DNA from: Cornus controversa
Taxonomy: Eukaryota; Streptophyta; Magnoliopsida; Cornales; Cornaceae
Length of the DNA: 64,000 nt
NCBI GenBank assembly: GCA_026545225.1
Contig: CM048850.1
Span: 25,907,797 to 25,971,796, forward strand
Reading direction: 5' to 3'
Position 1 is the stretch's first letter. The number at the start of each line of letters is the position of its first letter. Both the position numbers and the translations under genes were made by a program. Shown here piece after piece: positions 20,674 through 33,206 of the stretch. The notes below the pieces were generated by a model. The model did not search any database. It was not told the DNA's origin and saw only the letters and a program-made list of their open reading frames with translations.

Positions 20674-21897
20674 ATGGCACCAAAGAGAGCAAGTCACCAA
20701 GATGCTTCAAGTTCACGTAATCCTCGCCGAGCGAGGAATGATCCGACCACAGGTTCTTCACGATCTCGCCGAGACGGTATTCAAGAGAGATGGCATCCAA
20801 GGGCGTTGAACTATGAAACAACGTTTGACATAGCCGAACTGTATGGTATGTTTCCCGAGACACGATGGGGGATTTCCGACATCCGTCGTCGTCGGTCGGC
20901 ATCCATTTTTGTTCCACTCTCATCTACTATTTACCCGAGGCTTGTCAAGGTATTTTATCAAAACTTGATGCCAAAACCTGATGAGCGCGAGGTGCTTACT
21001 TCTTCCATAGATGGAACAATAGTTCGAGTGGACATGTCATCCATTGCCATTGCTATGGGTTGTCCTCATGAATGCCCAGCTGATTTATCTCATATCTACA
21101 CTCCTTTACCCGACGAGTTGTCGGTGGGCAATATGGTTTCACGATTGTGTGCCAACCAATTCTCCGGGCCAAAAAGGAATGCAGCTTCAAAGTCTTCAAT
21201 GCCAAATCATTTATGGTTCCTTGACGTTGTGCTACTCAAGAATGTATGTCCAATTGGACATAAAACCGAAAGACGTCAAGAGTTCCTCCGAGCCTTATAT
21301 GCCATACATTTTGGGCATTGGCTGTCACTCCCACAGATTGTCTGGGGCCAGATGGAGAAATTCTATTCCAAGGTTGTGGCCAAGGTACCAGACAGTGCAA
21401 GTGACTGGGAGTTCCCATTCCCTACTATTATTCACCAGTTGCTTGTAACACAGGGGTATGCAGTCCACGAGGACGAGCTTGCCTTTCCACATGACCTTCA
21501 TTATGGCACGCATGACTGGAACTTGAGTCGATCTCATATGCACCAGAGAGTCATAGCAGCGCCTGGTGAGGTATCTCGGGTGGCCCAAGGAGGAGAGCAT
21601 GTAGATGTACCACCACCGGTGGACGATCCAGAGGAGATGGAGGCAGAGGAAGAGGAAGTGCATGCATAGGCTGGTGGCCATGATTATCAATACTTAGAAG
21701 GGCAGATTGCTGGGTTGACAGCCCAGTTTGGCACCTTACAGACAGAGGTCTCCACACAGTTTGGTGCAATGAGAGCAGAGATGGCGGATCACTTTCGTGA
21801 CACTCGCCAAGAGCAACTAGAGATGCGGAGGATGATGCGTGCACTGATGCGCCAAGCAAACTTAGATCCGGATGCTCCGTCACCACCACATCCTTGA
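20674..21897 (+). CDS. ORF2, unit 1: putative plant transposon protein type, with in-frame TAG
   Basis: 331 codons from ATG (MAPKRASHQ) to TAG at 21667-21669; the same frame then stays open for 76 more codons to TGA at 21895. The basic Ser/Arg-rich N-terminus (about 1-40) could be a nuclear localization or RNA-binding region. A globular region follows: WGISDIRRRRSASIFV, YPRLVKVFYQNL, VRVDMSSIAIAMGCP, LWFLDVVLLKNVCPIGHKTE, LYAIHFGHWLSLPQIV. It shares the P-LV-FY-NL, V-V-IA-GCP and LPQI order with the extra ORF of element 1. A tail DDPEEMEAEEEE precedes the TAG; the extension is an amphipathic coiled coil (LEGQIAGLTAQFGTLQTEV onwards). No membrane helix. Position matches env-like ORFs, but the role is unknown. 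The TAG may be read through or be a fixed lesion. Confidence 0.7.
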
Positions 21898-23538
21898 CAG
21901 GAAGGTAACCATCTTTTGTATATTATTTTATTTTTAGTTTTTCTGTTTAGTTTTTTTAGTTAGATTTTTAATTTCAAAAAAAAAAAAAAAAAAAAAAAAA
22001 AAATGAAAAATGAAAAAAATATTTTTTTTTTTAGGATTTTTCTCTTTCATATTTTTTTTTTCACCCATACTATTTTCACTTGATCTTTGGGGTATAGTGG
22101 TTTGTTTTGACAGGTTGAATCATCCAAGTTTGGGGGTGTGCTTGCCTTGCCTTCATGCTAGTGATGTCCTCTATTTTCTTTCCACTATTCCATGATCCTG
22201 GTATTATCGTTCTTACTCTTCTCTATGTTTTGATTGGTAGTACATTGAGGACAATGTACAGTTTAAGTTTGGGGGTGAGGCGATGCCTATTTGTGTGCTT
22301 TATTGCAATATGGGGGGAAATTTGTGTGAAATTCTTCTTGTATTAGGATTTTTATTTTATTTTATTTTCTTAGTTTGTTTTTTTTTATTTTATTTTGTTT
22401 TATTTTTAGATAGAATGTTTTGACATGATTCAAAGGATTAATACCTTATGTAGGTGCATAACTTGCAATTTTTGAGTATGTTTTAAATTTTTGGAAACTG
22501 TGATTTAAATTATGTGGTTTTAATCATGGTTTGCAATAACATGTTTTGGAATAATTAATTTTAGTTTCCTTACATGCACAAACACACTAGCATAGTCTTA
22601 TGGGGTATAAACTTTGGTTTTGAGTTATTGAGTTACATATGTTTGATATTAATTAGTATCTCTTGAGAATGAGTACCGATAATGTGTTTTACTTGACTTC
22701 AATGAAAAAGAAAAAAAAAAAAAAAAGAAAAAAAAAAGTGATGAATAAGCAAATCAATTTGATCCTTTTCATGAGTAACCGGGCCTCTATGCCTCAGGAA
22801 GCACGGAGTGTTCGCGTCAAAAGTGAAAAGGTGAGAAAAGATGAGCATTGGTTGTCTTGATTTGTAGCCTGACTGATTCGAGTAATTAGGTCTTCGGGGT
22901 ATCTTAAAGCCTAGTGCCCTAAAGCCATCTGGTTTGGGAGTCACTGACTGAAAGCTTGCTACATGGATCTTTCAGAAAGCTTAATAGATCAAGACATTGC
23001 ACAACCAATAAAGCAATGAGAAAAAAAGAATTGGAAAAAATTGAAAAAGTCATGTATGCATGTTGGGAAGTATGATTTCAATAAGGGGAGCTAGTGAGTT
23101 GAAGGGGTATGTGCCTTAATATATTCAGAACTTGGTTATGCTACATGAGATGACTGCTAGTTCACTTTACACGAGGGGACTAGAGTTGATTATTTTGAGA
23201 TATGTTGATGTGAATTATGCATGGGGACCATTGATTTGAATTATAGAATTTGAAAGTTTGAAATTATTCTTAAATGCAAGTTTGTAACTATATATTGTAA
23301 TCTTCTTCTTGAATTAATGTTGAAACAGAATTTTGAATGTTTGTGGGTAACATTTCTGGAAACCCTCACGAGACTATACTCGTCCACTAGGGGGAACCTA
23401 GGGGTTTAAAGGCTTGTTGCATATGCTAAATGCAATCGTTTCTCCCACGAAAGTGGAGTTTGGTAGTTTAGTTAGTATTTGTTAGTTTCCTTTGTTTTAG
23501 TTTTGTTTTATTCTATTGCTAAGGGACTAGCAATATGT
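21898..23538 (+). other. Non-coding 3' region, unit 1, with A-runs and polypurine-like motifs
   Basis: T/A-rich sequence with A28 at 21976-22003 and A16 at 22711-22726. AAGTTTGGGGGTG, the same core as the true polypurine tract, occurs near 22125 and 22265; a shorter form is near 20532, before ORF2. No integrase or other coding segment found. Confidence 0.6.
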
Positions 23539-23551
23539 AAGTTTGGGGGTG
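23539..23551 (+). other. Polypurine tract, unit 1
   Basis: AAGTTTGGGGGTG directly abuts LTR 2. Confidence 0.88.
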
Positions 23552-25060
23552 TGATAGGCGTTGAATGTTACGCATTCTAGCCTCTTAACTTATGTATTTT
23601 ATTCTCTTAGTGATAGATTATTTTGTGATTTTACTTTGTTTTAGTGTTTTCTGTATTTTCAGGGCCTTAATGAGTATTTCAGTTAAAACCAAGCTTTTGG
23701 GCTTTTAAAGAAGACATCCAAGATGGTGAGATGAAGCCTACATCAAGGAGATTCACTCAACCATTTATTTCAACCCAAATCAGCCCAAGAAAGAGGTCCA
23801 AGAGAATTACAGCTGCTTAAGAAGGTTTCGGGCCTGAAGCCCAAATCTGCGCATAATGCAGTCTTAATCCCGTTTTGGAAAACGGACCAGAAGTCTTATT
23901 TCCGAGCCTCAAATCGACATTATTTCCGCGTAGGGTTGAACGAAATTTGATTCTGCACACTTTTGTATTTCACGAAAATTCCGTAAATCGGACTTCTAGT
24001 GGGTCAAAAGTTGGGCCGAAGTCAGCAGGAAAAACCCACCTGATTAGTGCTGCGGGAAACCCTAATTAATTCCTAATTGGATTAGGACTTTGGTGTATTC
24101 TCTTGGGGAATAAAGTGAAGACTTGGAGGCTGAAGAGAGAGAGCTTACACAGAGATTGGAGAGTCTGAGAGGGCTGAGAAGAGAACAGAAACATATTGCA
24201 AAGCCATTGGAGAACGAAGTCATACGCGTAATTCAGAAAGATGATGTCTTCTTCCTCAACAGTTGAAGCTTCTTCTTCTACCATGAGCGGCTAGTTCATC
24301 CACTAGGGTTTTGATGTAGCCCTAACAAAGCATCAATGGTTTGATTGTTTTAATTATTGGGGACCTTTATATACATGCATAGATTGTGTAATTGTGAGGA
24401 TTCTTATTAATGAATTGAGCAATAAAAGTCTTGTAAATTCAATCTCAATGATTTCTTATCTTGTCTTAGATATTTAGTTGTTGTTATTGAACTCAATCTC
24501 TTTTGTTTTCTGTGATCATGAGAGAGATTATTACACAATGGTAATCACTGAATATATTGTTATGAGCTTTGATGGATTATGCCTAGAGAAGATGAACCAT
24601 ACTGCACCCTAGATTAGAGTAGTTAGGCAGATGGCCCATGCCAATCGAAGATAGTCCATGGCTTAGCCTTAATCATATGTTATCTTCTTGACGGATGAAG
24701 GTGAGCTTGTAGCCACCGACACCACTTATGCATGATGTAATTCCCCTATAGTTGATTCAATTGACCATTGATTGTGGAGTTAGTGGTGAAGTCAAACACC
24801 CTAGGTTTCTCTCTTATTATCTTCATTATCTGTTTACCTTTGATTTATTTTATTTTATCTTTTTAATTAGTTAAAAATCAGAATTCTTTTCTTATAAATT
24901 TAATTAGAATTAGTTCTGTGTTCCAACTCATCAGAACATAATCCCTGAGGTACGATACCCATTCCTTTCGATAGCCCTATTCTGCAAAGAATTCGTTCTA
25001 TTGCGAAGTGTGGAAAATTTTAATTGGTATACTTTTTGAGTCACACTCACACACGAATCA
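23552..25060 (+). repeat. Element 2 LTR 2 (shared middle LTR)
   Basis: Same 1509 bp as LTR 1, offset 9670. It is preceded by a polypurine tract and followed by a tRNA-Asp primer site, so it acts as both 3' LTR of unit 1 and 5' LTR of unit 2. It lacks flanking target duplications. Confidence 0.95.
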
Positions 25061-25065
25061 ATTTT

Positions 25066-25084
25066 TGGCGCCGTTGCCGGGGAT
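25066..25084 (+). other. Primer binding site, unit 2
   Basis: Second copy of the tRNA-Asp-complementary site after LTR 2. Confidence 0.9.
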
Positions 25085-25204
25085 TATCTATTTGATTGAT
25101 TGGATTTTACAGAATTAGTTTTAATTGGATTTTTAGTTTAGGAAATTTTTATATTTTATTTTTATTCTTGTTTTTGTTTTCTTTTCAGGTGCTTTTGGTA
25201 ATAT

Positions 25205-28200
25205 ATGCAAGGTCGTCGTTCTGTGGCTGATCCTGAGCCTGAACGTACTCTTAGACAACAGAGGAACATCCCTGTTGACACCAGTGTGCAAGAGGAAGAA
25301 ATAATTGAAGACATGGCAGAAGAGAGGAATAATAACCTTGTTCCTAATGCTGATGGAGAAAGAGCTAGATTGCTTAGGGACTACTATGTTCCTGAGACAT
25401 ATACCTCGCCAGCAGGTTTTCAATTGCCCAATGTCACAGCACAGAATTATGAGATCAAGTCCAGCATTATTCAGATGCTACCATCTTATTTTGGGCTGAC
25501 TCAAGAAGACCCTTACAAGCATCTGGATGACTTCATTGAAGTGTGCTCAACTACAAAAATTCACAACTTCTCTGAAGATGCTTTCAGAATGAGACTTTTT
25601 CCATTCTCTTTGAAAGACAAAGCAAAGTATTGGTTCAACTCTCTACCGGCTGGTTCTATCACGACTTGGACTCAGATGCAACATGAGTTTCTCAAGAAGT
25701 ATTTTCCGATAGGGAAGACCAATCAGTTCAGACGTGCTATCACTGGTTTCTCCCAACATGAGGGGGAACAATTTTATGAGACATGGGAAAGATTCAAGGA
25801 CCTTCTTAGGAAGTGTCCCCATCATCAAGTTCCTAAGTGGCAACTAGTGCAGAGTTTTCATGAAGGGCTCACAGAAGCCAACAGACAGATGGTTGATGCG
25901 TCATGTGGAGGTACTTTTATGTTGAAGAGTGAAGAAGAGGCATGGACCTTATTTGAAAATCTTAGTGACAACTCTCTACAACATGTGTCCTCTACTCGTT
26001 CTAGCAGACCTGCCACTACCAGGAAGACTGATGGGATTTTTGAGGTTGGTGCTTCAGAAGCTATGCCAACTGATATTGATTTAATTGCACAGAAGGTAGC
26101 AGCAATTATGGCTGCCAATCAAACTCCTTCTGCTTCAAATTCTTCATTGCTAGGCCCGTGTGAATTCTGCTCTAGTCCTATGCATAATGTGAGCAATTGT
26201 CCTTCAATGGGGCAATTTTCTGATATTCAACATGAGCAAGTTCAAGCTACTTTCACTGGACCAATGAATCCTCCACGAGGTAATACTTACAATCCCACAT
26301 GGAGGAATCATCCTGGTTTTTCTTACAGTAACCAAGGGGCAGCAATGCAACCATCATATCAACCTAGGACTTTTGTGCCTCAACAGCAATATCAAACACA
26401 AAGTCCTATGGCCCAAAGAATTTCTGCTATTGAAGACAAGCTGACTCTTACCTTGTCTAAATTTGACAAGCTTGATTCTCTTATAGAGACAGTGCAAGCT
26501 ACTGCAGCAACAGTACAATCTACAGTTCAGCTAGTGCATTCGCATTCTCAATCTATTGCCAAACTGGAATCTCAGTTTGGACAGCTTGCTACTTCATTGA
26601 GTAGAAGAGAAGAAGGGAAGCTCCCTAGTCAACCAATTGCTAATCCAAGAGGGATGCAAGCTTCCACAAGCAACCCACACCATGAGCAAGTTCAAGCCAT
26701 TACCACTTTGAGAAGTGGGAAAATAATTGACAATAAGGTGGGTGAGAAGAAAGAAGAAGAAAAAGTGATCACAAGTCCAAGTGCTGAAATTCCTTATGAG
26801 CCCAAGGCTCCTTTCCCACAACGTTTTCTTGAAGCATCTAAGTTGGGGAAGCAAGGGGACAAGTTGCATGACATGATGGAGGTGTTTCGCCAAGTGAAGA
26901 TTAATTTGCCACTCCTTGATGCCATCAAGCAAATTCCTCCTTATGCAAAATTTTTGAAGGACTTGTGCACTCAGAAAAGGCGTTCTAAAAGCCATGTGCC
27001 AAAGAAAGTAATGCTGCCACAACAAGTAAGTTCAATAATTCAGCAGTATACTCCTCCCAAGTACAAAGATCCTGGTGCTCCAACTATCTCATGCATTATT
27101 GGGGAGCACCATGTGGATAAAGCTCTTCTTGATTTGGGTGCAAGTGTGAATTTGCTACCCTATTCAGTTTACTTACAATTGGGCTTGGGAGAATTGAAGC
27201 CTACCTCGGTGGTATTACAATTTGCAGACAGATCAACAAAGCAACCCCGAGGAATCATAGAAGATGTGCTCATTAAAGTGGACAAGTTCTACTTTCCTGT
27301 TGATTTCATTGTACTTGACACTGAGCCGGTTCACAATCCGAAGAGGCACATTCCTGTGATCCTTGGTCGACCTTTCTTAGCTACTGCTGATGCTTGCATA
27401 AATTGTAGGTCGGGGATCATGGATATTTCTTTTGGCAACATGAATGTCAAGCTTAATGTGTTCAATGCTATCCAACACCCTCCAGATCAGAGTGATGTGT
27501 TCTCCATGGATGATATTGATGAATGTGTGGAGGAATTTGTTTCATCCTCTATATCTCGAAACTCCCTGGAGGTATGTAAGTCATTTTATGACTTTGAAAA
27601 CACTAATGATGAAGGTTTGTGTGAAGAGGTGCATGCTATGCTGGAAGTGGATGCTATTCAGAATACTCCACCATGGAGAATTCCAATTGAGCCACTACCT
27701 TTTCTCTCTAGCACTCCCTTAGTGCCTTCATTGGAGTCCCCTCCAGAATTAGAGTTGAAGCATTTGCCTGACAAATTGAAGTATGTATTCTTGGGGGCAC
27801 AGAAAACTCTTCCTGTTATAATTGCCTCTGATCTGACAGAAATTCAAGAGAAGAGCTTAGTAGAGGTTTTATACCAACATCGGGAAGCAATTGGATGGAG
27901 TGTTGCTGATCTTAAGGGCATTGATCCCTCAATTTGCATGCACAAAATCCATTTGGAAGAAGGATGTAAGCCAACTAGAGAGGCTCAGAGGCGGTTGAAC
28001 CCCAACATGAAGGAGGTGGTAAAGAAAGAGGTTGTCAAGTTACTTGATGCAGGAATCATTTATCCAATTTCTGATAGCACATGGGTGAGTCCGACACAAG
28101 TGGTTCCAAAGAAATCTGGTCTTACCATTGCCCCTAACTCCATGGGAGAGCTTGTCCCACAACGTACTGCCACAGGTTGGCGTGTTTGCATTGATTACAG

Positions 28201-29452
28201 AAAGCTCAACTCTACGACAAGGAAAGATCACTTCCCCCTTCCATTCATTGACCAAATACTTGAAAGGTTAGCTGGTCAGAGTTATTATTGCTTTCTGGAT
28301 GGCTACTCTGGTTATAACCAAGTAGCTATGGATCCAGAAGATCAAGAGAAGACCACTTTCACTTGTCCCTTTGGTACTTTTGCGTATCGTCGTATGCCTT
28401 TTGGATTATGTAATGCTCCGGCTACATTCCAGAGGTGTATGATGGCCATCTTTTCTGACATGGTGGAAAAATTCTTGGAGGTGTTTATGGATGATTTCTC
28501 TGTTTTTGGATCATCTTTTGAACATTGTTTGAGCAATTTATCACTTGTGCTTCAAAGATGCCGAGAACGGAATCTGGTACTTAGTTGGGAGAAGAGCCAT
28601 TTTATGGTGAAAGAAGGTATTGTATTGGGCCATATTGTTTCAGAGAGGGGCATTGAAGTTGATAAAGCAAAGATCGACCTAATTGCAACTCTGCCTCATC
28701 CAACTTCGGTAAGGCAAGTTCGATCTTTCTTAGGCCATGCCGGGTTCTATAGAAGATTCATCAAGGATTTCAGTAAAGTAGCTCGACCATTGTGCCATTT
28801 GTTATCTAAGGATGTTCCCTTTATCTTTGATGAAGAGTGCGTGAAAGCTTTTGAAAAGCTTCGATCTCTGTTATCCTCGGCACCAATCATGCAGTCTCCA
28901 AAATGGGCTGTACCTTTTGAAATCATGTGTGATGCCTCTGATTATGCAGTGGGAGCCGTGTTGGGACAGAGAGAAGAGAAACGACCACATGTCATCTACT
29001 ACGCTAGTAAGACTCTCTCTGATGCTCAACTCAATTATACAACCACAGAGAAAGAACTTCTAGCTGTAGTGTTTGCCTTGGACAAGTTTCGTTCTTATTT
29101 ATTAGGATCCAAGGTGGTTGTCTATTCTGATCATGCAGCATTGAGACATTTATTGGCAAAGAAAGAAACCAAACCGCGTCTTATTCGGTGGATTTTATTG
29201 CTGCAAGAATTTGATTTGGAGATAAAAGACAAAAAGGGGACGGAGAATGTGGTTGCAGATCATTTATCTCGAATCGAGTTTGAGCCGGTGATCGATGCAC
29301 TACCAATTCGAGACTCATTCCCGGATGAGCAATTGTTTGGAATCACGTTGATGAAAGTTAATGGCCAAAGGTTGAAACATTGTGTGGAAGGATGTGTGCC
29401 AAGAAGAGACGTGGAGTCCGTCGACTTGACGGATCCCATCTATCCGACTTAA
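25205..29452 (+). CDS. Gag-protease-RT-RNase H polyprotein, unit 2 (1415 aa, no integrase)
   Basis: Protein identical to that at 15535-19782 across all 1415 residues, with the same DLGAS protease, FMDD reverse transcriptase and RNase H, and the same missing integrase. Because both copies are intact and identical, duplication must be very recent, or one copy is an assembly artefact. Either copy could supply Gag and RT for mobilisation of the family if an integrase is provided elsewhere. Confidence 0.93.
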   Translation: MQGRRSVADPEPERTLRQQRNIPVDTSVQEEEIIEDMAEERNNNLVPNADGERARLLRDYYVPETYTSPAGFQLPNVTAQNYEIKSSIIQMLPSYFGLTQEDPYKHLDDFIEVCSTTKIHNFSEDAFRMRLFPFSLKDKAKYWFNSLPAGSITTWTQMQHEFLKKYFPIGKTNQFRRAITGFSQHEGEQFYETWERFKDLLRKCPHHQVPKWQLVQSFHEGLTEANRQMVDASCGGTFMLKSEEEAWTLFENLSDNSLQHVSSTRSSRPATTRKTDGIFEVGASEAMPTDIDLIAQKVAAIMAANQTPSASNSSLLGPCEFCSSPMHNVSNCPSMGQFSDIQHEQVQATFTGPMNPPRGNTYNPTWRNHPGFSYSNQGAAMQPSYQPRTFVPQQQYQTQSPMAQRISAIEDKLTLTLSKFDKLDSLIETVQATAATVQSTVQLVHSHSQSIAKLESQFGQLATSLSRREEGKLPSQPIANPRGMQASTSNPHHEQVQAITTLRSGKIIDNKVGEKKEEEKVITSPSAEIPYEPKAPFPQRFLEASKLGKQGDKLHDMMEVFRQVKINLPLLDAIKQIPPYAKFLKDLCTQKRRSKSHVPKKVMLPQQVSSIIQQYTPPKYKDPGAPTISCIIGEHHVDKALLDLGASVNLLPYSVYLQLGLGELKPTSVVLQFADRSTKQPRGIIEDVLIKVDKFYFPVDFIVLDTEPVHNPKRHIPVILGRPFLATADACINCRSGIMDISFGNMNVKLNVFNAIQHPPDQSDVFSMDDIDECVEEFVSSSISRNSLEVCKSFYDFENTNDEGLCEEVHAMLEVDAIQNTPPWRIPIEPLPFLSSTPLVPSLESPPELELKHLPDKLKYVFLGAQKTLPVIIASDLTEIQEKSLVEVLYQHREAIGWSVADLKGIDPSICMHKIHLEEGCKPTREAQRRLNPNMKEVVKKEVVKLLDAGIIYPISDSTWVSPTQVVPKKSGLTIAPNSMGELVPQRTATGWRVCIDYRKLNSTTRKDHFPLPFIDQILERLAGQSYYCFLDGYSGYNQVAMDPEDQEKTTFTCPFGTFAYRRMPFGLCNAPATFQRCMMAIFSDMVEKFLEVFMDDFSVFGSSFEHCLSNLSLVLQRCRERNLVLSWEKSHFMVKEGIVLGHIVSERGIEVDKAKIDLIATLPHPTSVRQVRSFLGHAGFYRRFIKDFSKVARPLCHLLSKDVPFIFDEECVKAFEKLRSLLSSAPIMQSPKWAVPFEIMCDASDYAVGAVLGQREEKRPHVIYYASKTLSDAQLNYTTTEKELLAVVFALDKFRSYLLGSKVVVYSDHAALRHLLAKKETKPRLIRWILLLQEFDLEIKDKKGTENVVADHLSRIEFEPVIDALPIRDSFPDEQLFGITLMKVNGQRLKHCVEGCVPRRDVESVDLTDPIYPT

Positions 29453-29779
29453 TCCCTTCGGAGAGTCAATCGTCTCCTACGGACGTTAAATAGTAGGTTT
29501 TGTATGTATTTCTATACTTTATTTCTTTTAGTTTTCTTTAATTTTAATTTTTGATTCTAGTTTTCTTAGGTTTTTCTTCAATTCTAGTTGCGTTTTAATG
29601 TTTTTTCTTTGAGTTTTTGATGTATAAGTTGCTTCCGGAGGATGCCAAGAGGTGTACCGAGGTATTCGGACTCAAGACGGGTGAAAAATCGTGCTCTCGG
29701 TCGACCTTGGGCGATGGAGACTCAAAAATATCAAGTCTCGGTCGAACTTGGGCGATGGAGGGTCAAACAGGCCTTCAGG

Positions 29780-29892
29780 GGGGGGATCGATCGCCCCAGT
29801 CAAGGGGGATCGATCGCCCCATGATTTTCCATGAGGACCAGCACCTTCAGGTGGGCGATCGATCGCCCATCCTAGGGGGGATCGATCGCCCA
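29780..29892 (+). promoter_or_regulatory. GATCGATC palindrome quartet, unit 2
   Basis: Starts at 29785, 29808, 29857 and 29880, identical to unit 1. A TATA-like TTATATATGG follows at 29925-29934. Confidence 0.65.
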
Positions 29893-30343
29893 AGCCCAAA
29901 ACATGGGCTGGCCGAGAGTTCTCCTTATATATGGACACCCACTCCTCCTATATTGCTCCTACATGCATCCTAAGCCTCTTTGAACTCCAATTCAAGTCCT
30001 ACATCATCCGGAAAACTAATTTCTTCAATTAGTGATTATTATACAAGGATTCAACATTGATCAACATCAACTTCAACATCAAAGAGGATCAAAAATCACT
30101 AGTTCTCAAAGGAAGCTCACACTTTTTCAAGTTCAACATCAAAGTAAGTGAAGTTTTTCCTTGAAGAAATTGTTCAAATCTTTTTTAAGGGCTTTTGAAG
30201 ACCAAGTTTGGGGGATCAAATTGGTGCAATTACTTGTTCGATTTGGGTGGAAAAATTGCCGAAAAAAGGAGGTTGAAGGTTACAAAAGAATTGTGCACAC
30301 CAAGTGTTCGATTTAATTCCTCAACTACACTTTTTCTACTTCT

Positions 30344-31567
30344 ATGGCACCAAAGAGAGCAAGTCACCAAGATGCTTCAAGTTCACGTAATCCTCGCCGA
30401 GCGAGGAATGATCCGACCACAGGTTCTTCACGATCTCGCCGAGACGGTATTCAAGAGAGATGGCATCCAAGGGCGTTGAACTATGAAACAACGTTTGACA
30501 TAGCCGAACTGTATGGTATGTTTCCCGAGACACGATGGGGGATTTCCGACATCCGTCGTCGTCGGTCGGCATCCATTTTTGTTCCACTCTCATCTACTAT
30601 TTACCCGAGGCTTGTCAAGGTATTTTATCAAAACTTGATGCCAAAACCTGATGAGCGCGAGGTGCTTACTTCTTCCATAGATGGAACAATAGTTCGAGTG
30701 GACATGTCATCCATTGCCATTGCTATGGGTTGTCCTCATGAATGCCCAGCTGATTTATCTCATATCTACACTCCTTTACCCGACGAGTTGTCGGTGGGCA
30801 ATATGGTTTCACGATTGTGTGCCAACCAATTCTCCGGGCCAAAAAGGAATGCAGCTTCAAAGTCTTCAATGCCAAATCATTTATGGTTCCTTGACGTTGT
30901 GCTACTCAAGAATGTATGTCCAATTGGACATAAAACCGAAAGACGTCAAGAGTTCCTCCGAGCCTTATATGCCATACATTTTGGGCATTGGCTGTCACTC
31001 CCACAGATTGTCTGGGGCCAGATGGAGAAATTCTATTCCAAGGTTGTGGCCAAGGTACCAGACAGTGCAAGTGACTGGGAGTTCCCATTCCCTACTATTA
31101 TTCACCAGTTGCTTGTAACACAGGGGTATGCAGTCCACGAGGACGAGCTTGCCTTTCCACATGACCTTCATTATGGCACGCATGACTGGAACTTGAGTCG
31201 ATCTCATATGCACCAGAGAGTCATAGCAGCGCCTGGTGAGGTATCTCGGGTGGCCCAAGGAGGAGAGCATGTAGATGTACCACCACCGGTGGACGATCCA
31301 GAGGAGATGGAGGCAGAGGAAGAGGAAGTGCATGCATAGGCTGGTGGCCATGATTATCAATACTTAGAAGGGCAGATTGCTGGGTTGACAGCCCAGTTTG
31401 GCACCTTACAGACAGAGGTCTCCACACAGTTTGGTGCAATGAGAGCAGAGATGGCGGATCACTTTCGTGACACTCGCCAAGAGCAACTAGAGATGCGGAG
31501 GATGATGCGTGCACTGATGCGCCAAGCAAACTTAGATCCGGATGCTCCGTCACCACCACATCCTTGA
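30344..31567 (+). CDS. ORF2, unit 2, with the same in-frame TAG
   Basis: Identical to the unit 1 copy: 331 codons to TAG at 31337-31339, then an open coiled-coil extension to TGA at 31565. The TAG was thus present before the unit duplicated. Family resemblance and uncertainty are as described for unit 1. Confidence 0.7.
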
Positions 31568-33206
31568 CAGGAAGGTAACCATCTTTTGTATATTATTTTA
31601 TTTTTAGTTTTTCTGTTTAGTTTTTTTAGTTAGATTTTTAATTTCAAAAAAAAAAAAAAAAAAAAAAAAAAATGAAAAATGAAAAAAATATTTTTTTTTT
31701 TAGGATTTTTCTCTTTCATATTTTTTTTTTCACCCATACTATTTTCACTTGATCTTTGGGGTATAGTGGTTTGTTTTGACAGGTTGAATCATCCAAGTTT
31801 GGGGGTGTGCTTGCCTTGCCTTCATGCTAGTGATGTCCTCTATTTTCTTTCCACTATTCCATGATCCTGGTATTATCGTTCTTACTCTTCTCTATGTTTT
31901 GATTGGTAGTACATTGAGGACAATGTACAGTTTAAGTTTGGGGGTGAGGCGATGCCTATTTGTGTGCTTTATTGCAATATGGGGGGAAATTTGTGTGAAA
32001 TTCTTCTTGTATTAGGATTTTTATTTTATTTTATTTTCTTAGTTTGTTTTTTTTTATTTTATTTTGTTTTATTTTTAGATAGAATGTTTTGACATGATTC
32101 AAAGGATTAATACCTTATGTAGGTGCATAACTTGCAATTTTTGAGTATGTTTTAAATTTTTGGAAACTGTGATTTAAATTATGTGGTTTTAATCATGGTT
32201 TGCAATAACATGTTTTGGAATAATTAATTTTAGTTTCCTTACATGCACAAACACACTAGCATAGTCTTATGGGGTATAAACTTTGGTTTTGAGTTATTGA
32301 GTTACATATGTTTGATATTAATTAGTATCTCTTGAGAATGAGTACCGATAATGTGTTTTACTTGACTTCAATGAAAAAGAAAAAAAAAAAAAAAGAAAAA
32401 AAAAAGTGATGAATAAGCAAATCAATTTGATCCTTTTCATGAGTAACCGGGCCTCTATGCCTCAGGAAGCACGGAGTGTTCGCGTCAAAAGTGAAAAGGT
32501 GAGAAAAGATGAGCATTGGTTGTCTTGATTTGTAGCCTGACTGATTCGAGTAATTAGGTCTTCGGGGTATCTTAAAGCCTAGTGCCCTAAAGCCATCTGG
32601 TTTGGGAGTCACTGACTGAAAGCTTGCTACATGGATCTTTCAGAAAGCTTAATAGATCAAGACATTGCACAACCAATAAAGCAATGAGAAAAAAAGAATT
32701 GGAAAAAATTGAAAAAGTCATGTATGCATGTTGGGAAGTATGATTTCAATAAGGGGAGCTAGTGAGTTGAAGGGGTATGTGCCTTAATATATTCAGAACT
32801 TGGTTATGCTACATGAGATGACTGCTAGTTCACTTTACACGAGGGGACTAGAGTTGATTATTTTGAGATATGTTGATGTGAATTATGCATGGGGACCATT
32901 GATTTGAATTATAGAATTTGAAAGTTTGAAATTATTCTTAAATGCAAGTTTGTAACTATATATTGTAATCTTCTTCTTGAATTAATGTTGAAACAGAATT
33001 TTGAATGTTTGTGGGTAACATTTCTGGAAACCCTCACGAGACTATACTCGTCCACTAGGGGGAACCTAGGGGTTTAAAGGCTTGTTGCATATGCTAAATG
33101 CAATCGTTTCTCCCACGAAAGTGGAGTTTGGTAGTTTAGTTAGTATTTGTTAGTTTCCTTTGTTTTAGTTTTGTTTTATTCTATTGCTAAGGGACTAGCA
33201 ATATGT
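31568..33206 (+). other. Non-coding 3' region, unit 2
   Basis: As in unit 1 but with A27 at 31646-31672 and A15 at 32380-32394, the only two differences seen between the units. Confidence 0.6.

Noticed and set aside
21976..22003. Poly-A runs as tails of LINE/SINE or processed transcripts
   Set aside because: They lie inside the internal region of element 2 without target duplications, and recur at the same place in both units.
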